Origin: Tepidimicrobium sp.
GTDB lineage: Bacteria > Bacillota > Clostridia > Tissierellales > Tepidimicrobiaceae
NCBI GenBank assembly: GCA_012839395.1
Contig: DUNJ01000119.1
Coordinates: 1 to 8,726 of the forward strand
DNA length: 8,726 nucleotides
Direction: 5' to 3'
Below are positions 5,147 through 8,726 of the stretch, one piece after another. The translations under genes and the position numbers were made by a program. Under the pieces are notes generated by a model. That model was not told the origin of the DNA. It saw only the letters and a list, made by a program, of their open reading frames with translations, and searched no databases. Each line of letters starts with the position of its first letter. Within the stretch, counting starts at the first letter, position 1.

Positions 5147-6460
5147 ATGGAAGAAGAGATAAGTCTTAAGGATATGTTTGAAATATTGAAACGAAGATCT
5201 ACTATAATCTTGGTTATATTTATATTGACTACGGCCATAGGTGGTGCTTTTAGCGTAATATTAAATGAACAGGAATATTCATCTACTACTTCCTTACTTG
5301 TGGGGGAGGAGAAGGAAGTCAGGGTAGACCCAGCAGAGCCTGTAGATGAGGATCTAGATGAAGAGATAGAGCCTACATATGAAACCATAATAGTATATGG
5401 GGATGCTACGGTGTCCAAACAGGCATCTAGCCTATATAATGAGATAATACAGAGGAAGGACTTGCTAGATGGCGTAATAGATAAATTGGATTTGAATATG
5501 TCCACAGCTAAGTTGCGAAGGAGTATTACAATGGAGATTCCTTCCGATTCAGGGTTGATTGAAATCACCGTAAGGGGAATCAATTTGCATAATGCTAATG
5601 AAATAGCCGATGAAGTGGCCAAGGGCTTCATGGATTTAGTATTTGAAATTACAGAGGTAGAAAATATGCAGGTGATGAACTATGCAAGTAAGCCTGTAAT
5701 GGTCAATACTCAAAATATAAAGTTAAATATCTCCATATCTGCGGTATTGGGGCTAATGGTTGGTATTTTCCTAGCCTTTATAATGGAATACCTGGACGAT
5801 AGGATTAGAACTGCCGAAGATTTAGAAAAGAAATTAGGGCTAGAGGTTATAGGGGAAGTAGTTGATAACTCTAAAGCCCATGAGGCGTTTAGAACTATAA
5901 GGACTAATATACAGTTTTCAAATAGGTTTAGAAATAAGAAGGCCCTAGTAGTTGCAACTTCTTCGCCAGATGAGGAAAGCATGGAACTTAGCTTTCATTT
6001 ATCCAATATAATGGCGGAAGGAAGTAATAAGGTCCTCCTTGTGGATTCGGATCTAAAAGATCCTAAACTACATGACAGGTTAGGATTATCCAATGAAAAG
6101 GGGCTTTCAAATGTATTATTGGGGAATGTGGATTTGGATAAGGCATTGATCACCCATAAGGAAAATGAAAACCTACATATACTCCCATCTGGCCCGGCGC
6201 AGGAGAAGGCGGCAGAACTATTATCTAGCGATAAAATGAAGGGGTTATTATCCCAGCTTAAGGATCGGTACGATTATATAGTCTTTAACTCCCATCCCAT
6301 TCACCATATAACGGATTCGGTAGCCTTATCCGCATTGGCAGATGGAGTCATGCTAATCGTAACCTCTGGAGCGACTAGGGAAGGGGAAGTAGAAGCTGCT
6401 AAGAAAGCCTTGGAAAAGGTTGAAGCCAATATAGTGGGAACACTATTGAATAGGATATAA
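5147..6460 (+). CDS. Fused Wzz + BY-kinase-like protein, predicted catalytically inactive (pseudokinase)
   Basis: A 437-residue membrane protein. The Wzz half has membrane segments at about 20-38 and 194-213, with a very acidic stretch (about 54-79) just outside segment 1. The kinase-like half starts near 240 and keeps the ExxRxxR interface motif (Glu246, Arg249, Arg252). It aligns residue for residue with the upstream kinase at a constant offset of 228, but the catalytic motifs are broken. Walker A reads SSPDEESME (Lys50 to Ser278, Ser51 to Met279, both loop Gly to Asp/Glu). Walker B reads IVFNSHP (Asp153 to Asn381). Walker A' (VDSDLKDP) keeps both Asp but has Lys for Arg. It ends at LLNRI with no tyrosine cluster. 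ATG 5147 has GAGGTG (5135-5140) six bases upstream and gives the standard MEEEISL start; ATG 5114 lacks a site. A regulatory or structural partner role is inferred. Confidence 0.88.
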   Translation: MEEEISLKDMFEILKRRSTIILVIFILTTAIGGAFSVILNEQEYSSTTSLLVGEEKEVRVDPAEPVDEDLDEEIEPTYETIIVYGDATVSKQASSLYNEIIQRKDLLDGVIDKLDLNMSTAKLRRSITMEIPSDSGLIEITVRGINLHNANEIADEVAKGFMDLVFEITEVENMQVMNYASKPVMVNTQNIKLNISISAVLGLMVGIFLAFIMEYLDDRIRTAEDLEKKLGLEVIGEVVDNSKAHEAFRTIRTNIQFSNRFRNKKALVVATSSPDEESMELSFHLSNIMAEGSNKVLLVDSDLKDPKLHDRLGLSNEKGLSNVLLGNVDLDKALITHKENENLHILPSGPAQEKAAELLSSDKMKGLLSQLKDRYDYIVFNSHPIHHITDSVALSALADGVMLIVTSGATREGEVEAAKKALEKVEANIVGTLLNRI

Positions 6461-6490
6461 AAAAACTAGGCATATGCTCCTAGTTTTTTT
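6459..6490. terminator. Bidirectional intrinsic terminator shared by convergent genes
   Basis: A perfect 12-bp stem, AAAAAAACTAGG (6459-6470) against CCTAGTTTTTTT (6479-6490), with an 8-base loop. It is flanked by seven A on one side and seven T on the other, so it serves both strands. It starts inside the stop codon of the fused Wzz/kinase gene (TAA 6458-6460) and contains the last codons and the TAG stop of the minus-strand LCP gene. Confidence 0.9.
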
Positions 6491-7448
6491 CATCTTCATA
6501 TATGAACTTGTTTAGAAGTGCAATATTATCTTCCAATGTTTGAGGTATTATATAGAACACCCCATTTATCATCTCATGTCGCAGATGGTTGTCTGCGGGG
6601 ATTCTATATTGCTCTATATTTCTAATCCTGGAAGTGAGAGCTGATGAACCCATAGCCAATATTTCAGGCTTGGACAGGCTGGTCTCCACATAGGGTAGCA
6701 TTGCACTCAATAGCTTAGGATATTTAGTAATTCCGGCATTCATCCCCTTCTTAAGAACCTGTTCCAATACCCTTCTTTGCCTTTCCGTTCTTTCATAGTC
6801 TCCATCTCCTGTCTTCCTTATCCTAGAATAGGCTACAGCCTGTCTACCGGTTAAGGATTGGAGGCCTGCGTTTTGAACTAGGGGAGAGTTGGAATTATCC
6901 AGCCTATCCATTCCCTTTACTCCGGTATTTATATATTTTATCTCGCTAGGCTTCACATCGACTTCCACTCCGCCCATAATATCTATTATCTGCTCCAACC
7001 CGAAAAAATCTACTGTTGCAAATTCTCTAATGTTCATATTAAAGTTTTGATTTATGGTTTTAATAGCCAATTCAGGGCCGCCGAAGGCATAGGCATGGTT
7101 CAACTTATCCATCCCTCTACCGGGAATATTCACATATGTATCTCTCATGAGGGAGGTAAGCTTTATTTTCCTATGCTTCTTATCTAGACTTGCGATCATT
7201 ATGCTATCGGATCGGCCCGCGCTAGATGTGTCCCTACGGTCTAAACCGAAAAGGGCAATGTTTATAACCTCCTTATCATCGGGGCTATCCTCCGCTATGC
7301 CCAAATCATCATCATCCTTGGATATATCCGTTCTCTTCATTCTATTGAGAATATTATATCCATAGCCAAATATGATGGTAAACACTATTAGGGCTATTAA
7401 GAAGACCCTTTTAAATTGCTTTCTACTACCTTTCCTGCGCTTCACCAT
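6480..7448 (-). CDS. LytR-CpsA-Psr (LCP) family glycopolymer transferase
   Basis: A 322-residue membrane-anchored protein whose family transfers undecaprenyl-linked polymers (capsule, teichoic acid) onto peptidoglycan outside the cell. A basic cytoplasmic N-terminus (MVKRRKGSRKQFKR) leads into one membrane segment at about 15-34, then an acidic linker (DDDD, about 45-60). The LCP domain follows: NIALFGLDRRD at 63-73; GRSDSIMI with Arg79 and Asp81; LTSLMRDTYV with Arg102 and Asp103; NHAYAFGG; and AYSRIRKTGDGDYERTERQR (206-225), whose Arg209, Arg211, Asp217, Arg220 and Arg223 match the pyrophosphate- and metal-binding set. All key residues appear intact. ATG at 7448 has a perfect AGGAGG six bases upstream. 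It converges on the cps control genes, fitting attachment of the same polymer to the wall. Confidence 0.95.
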   Translation of the reverse strand: MVKRRKGSRKQFKRVFLIALIVFTIIFGYGYNILNRMKRTDISKDDDDLGIAEDSPDDKEVINIALFGLDRRDTSSAGRSDSIMIASLDKKHRKIKLTSLMRDTYVNIPGRGMDKLNHAYAFGGPELAIKTINQNFNMNIREFATVDFFGLEQIIDIMGGVEVDVKPSEIKYINTGVKGMDRLDNSNSPLVQNAGLQSLTGRQAVAYSRIRKTGDGDYERTERQRRVLEQVLKKGMNAGITKYPKLLSAMLPYVETSLSKPEILAMGSSALTSRIRNIEQYRIPADNHLRHEMINGVFYIIPQTLEDNIALLNKFIYEDEKN

Positions 7449-7497
7449 CGCACTCCTCCTCGATCCTTATTCATAGTTAAATAGGTTTTCACAAGAT

Positions 7498-7515
7498 ATT
7501 ATATCACAATATTGT
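7498..7515 (-). promoter_or_regulatory. Extended -10 promoter of the LCP gene with adjacent palindrome
   Basis: On the minus strand, TGA followed by TATAAT (7503-7498) gives an extended -10; no convincing -35 is present at the right distance. Immediately upstream lies the perfect palindrome ACAATATTGT (7506-7515), in the spacer where a bound repressor would block polymerase. The leader would be about 40-45 bases with an ideal AGGAGG. Confidence 0.5.
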
Positions 7516-7577
7516 ATAATTAATTGTTAAGAAATGGTGAAGAATATATAAAAAGAGATAAAGCAAATTTAAAATTA

Positions 7578-7606
7578 TTGAGAACTGAAAACTTGTCTGA
7601 TATAAT
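7578..7606 (+). promoter_or_regulatory. Strong sigma-A promoter for the CapD-like gene
   Basis: TTGAGA (7578-7583), a 17-bp spacer ending in TGA, then a perfect TATAAT (7601-7606): both a full-length and an extended -10 promoter. AT-rich DNA just upstream (about 7547-7577) could act as an UP element. Transcription would begin near 7613, leaving a leader of about 24 bases that includes the ribosome site AGGGGGTG (7624-7631). Confidence 0.8.
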
Positions 7607-7636
7607 GTTATTTAGAAATCACCAGGGGGTGTACAA

Positions 7637-8726
7637 ATGAGAAGGCAAAGGGTCTCTTTCCTAATGATATTGGATGTTGGATTAATCGTAGCAGCATATA
7701 TATTGGCTCTTTATCTAAGGTTTGACGGGAAAATAGAGGGAAGATATCTATATACATTGTTGGATAATATTGCGGCAATAATAATAATAAAGCTATTGAT
7801 ATTTTATGCATTCAACCTATATAGAAGTCTATGGAAGTATGCTAGCATAGATGAATTGATAGAGGTAGTAGGGGCTTCCATAATTGCTAACCTAGTGGTA
7901 ATGATCTATATGAGCTATTTTAAAGCGGATATGCCCAGGAGCATATATGTTATGGTTCCGCTTATAGATATGGCCCTAATTGGAGGAAGTAGGTTTGCAT
8001 ATAGGGTATTTAGAAGAGTAGGATTGGATGCCCTAAATAGTGATGGCTATGAGAAGAGGATATTGATAGTGGGAGCTGGGGAAGCTGGGGCTATGGTAAT
8101 AAAGGAACTCCGAAATCATAAGAACTTAAACAGTAAACCCATAGCTATAATCGACGATAATCCATCAAAGAAGAGGCAGCATATAAATGGGGTGCCTGTG
8201 GTGGGGAATAGAAAGGATATCGGCAAGGTATGTGAGAAGAAGAGGATAGATGAAATCATAATAGCCATACCATCTGCTAAGAGGGAGGATTTAAAGGATA
8301 TAGTTAGTCGCTGTAAGAAGACTAAGTGCAAGACCAAGATACTCCCAGGCTACTATGAGCTTATAGATGGAAAGGTAAATGTGACCAAGATAAGGGATGT
8401 AGAGATAGAGGATTTGTTGGGTAGGGATGAGGTGGAGCTCAACATAGGGAAGATATGCCATTATATAGAGGGTAAAAGAGTTTTGATAACTGGTGGAGGG
8501 GGTTCCATAGGTTCGGAACTATGCAGACAAGTAGCTAGATTCAATCCGGGCAAATTGCTCATATTGGATATATACGAAAACAACGCCTATGATATACAGA
8601 ATGAACTATTGAGGGAATATGATGATCTCGATTTAGAGGTAATAATAGCATCTGTTAGGGATGCTCAAAGGCTGGAGGAAATATTCAAGGCCCAGGATAT
8701 AGATGTAGTATTTCATGCAGCGGCCC
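7637..8726 (+). CDS. CapD/EpsC-type membrane-bound nucleotide-sugar epimerase/dehydratase, N-terminal part (3' cut by window)
   Basis: The first 363 codons of a polysaccharide-biosynthesis protein whose full-length relatives have about 600-640 residues. These enzymes (CapD, EpsC, PglF, WbpM group) convert UDP-GlcNAc to a 4-keto-6-deoxy sugar, the first committed precursor of many capsules. Four membrane segments lie at about 7-27, 42-62, 76-95 and 104-117, with the family motifs YRSLWKYAS (62-70) and SRFAYR (118-123). Next is a first Rossmann-like CoA-binding-type domain starting RILIVGAGEAG (141-151). The catalytic short-chain dehydrogenase domain begins at VLITGGGGSIGSEL (282-295), the NAD-binding glycine loop, and the visible part ends at DVVFHAAA. 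The catalytic triad is beyond the window. ATG 7637 has AGGGGGTG five bases upstream and its own strong promoter. It is probably the first gene of the synthesis operon. Confidence 0.93.
   Translation, partial: MRRQRVSFLMILDVGLIVAAYILALYLRFDGKIEGRYLYTLLDNIAAIIIIKLLIFYAFNLYRSLWKYASIDELIEVVGASIIANLVVMIYMSYFKADMPRSIYVMVPLIDMALIGGSRFAYRVFRRVGLDALNSDGYEKRILIVGAGEAGAMVIKELRNHKNLNSKPIAIIDDNPSKKRQHINGVPVVGNRKDIGKVCEKKRIDEIIIAIPSAKREDLKDIVSRCKKTKCKTKILPGYYELIDGKVNVTKIRDVEIEDLLGRDEVELNIGKICHYIEGKRVLITGGGGSIGSELCRQVARFNPGKLLILDIYENNAYDIQNELLREYDDLDLEVIIASVRDAQRLEEIFKAQDIDVVFHAAA

Noticed and set aside
5017..5631. 204-codon open frame on the minus strand
   Set aside because: It lies wholly antisense to the cpsB-like end and the Wzz half of the fused gene, has a low-complexity Ser/Ile-rich translation, and has no ribosome site; a shadow of the real frames.
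1..8726. tRNA, rRNA, CRISPR arrays, insertion sequences, phage or defence genes
   Set aside because: Both strands were read for cloverleaf-type tails, regular direct repeats, transposase motifs and terminal inverted repeats; none was seen. Short inverted repeats are explained as terminators or possible operators.

Overview
The window looks like chromosomal DNA of a low-GC, endospore-forming Firmicute, probably a clostridial or Tissierella-type anaerobe. The signs are AT-rich coding DNA with heavy ATA (Ile), AGG/AGA (Arg) and TTA/TTG (Leu) use, strong GGAGG-type ribosome sites, sigma-A-like promoters, a SleB-type cell-wall hydrolase, and a Gram-positive capsule/exopolysaccharide control cassette. 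The assignment to a lineage is inference.

Left part (1-1735): the 3' part of an NCS1 (cytosine/allantoin/hydantoin-type) permease, followed 4 bp later by a creatininase-family amidohydrolase. These form a small nitrogen-scavenging operon. Just downstream is a 14-codon stub, with its own ribosome site, that reads like the first residues of a dihydropyrimidinase/amidohydrolase and then stops: a probable remnant of a lost third gene. A perfect bidirectional terminator closes this operon and also the convergent gene to its right.

Middle-left (1734-2827): a secreted SleB-like hydrolase on the minus strand with a sigma-A-type promoter. Next comes a 413-bp gap holding a possible frameshifted small gene, a strong forward promoter, and a structured leader with a possible small upstream ORF.

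Core (2828-6460): a CpsC-like (Wzz) membrane modulator, a CpsD-like BY-family tyrosine kinase and a CpsB-like PHP phosphatase, tightly packed and partly overlapping. They are followed by a second, fused Wzz+BY-kinase protein. Its P-loop and Walker B residues are destroyed and it has no tyrosine tail, so it appears to be a pseudokinase. The neighbouring kinase has a normal P-loop, Walker B and tyrosine tail, but the first Asp of its Walker A' motif is Gly, whereas the pseudokinase still has Asp there. Both keep the ExxRxxR interface motif. A mixed kinase/pseudokinase ring is the most interesting hypothesis in the window.

Right part (6459-8726): a second shared terminator, a convergent LytR-CpsA-Psr protein that would attach the glycan to the wall, a divergent promoter region, and the 5' part of a membrane-bound CapD/EpsC-type nucleotide-sugar dehydratase cut by the window end. 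That gene probably opens the polysaccharide synthesis operon proper. Read together, 2828-8726 is the regulatory front end of a capsule/exopolysaccharide locus: chain-length and phosphorylation control, dephosphorylation, wall ligation, then precursor synthesis.
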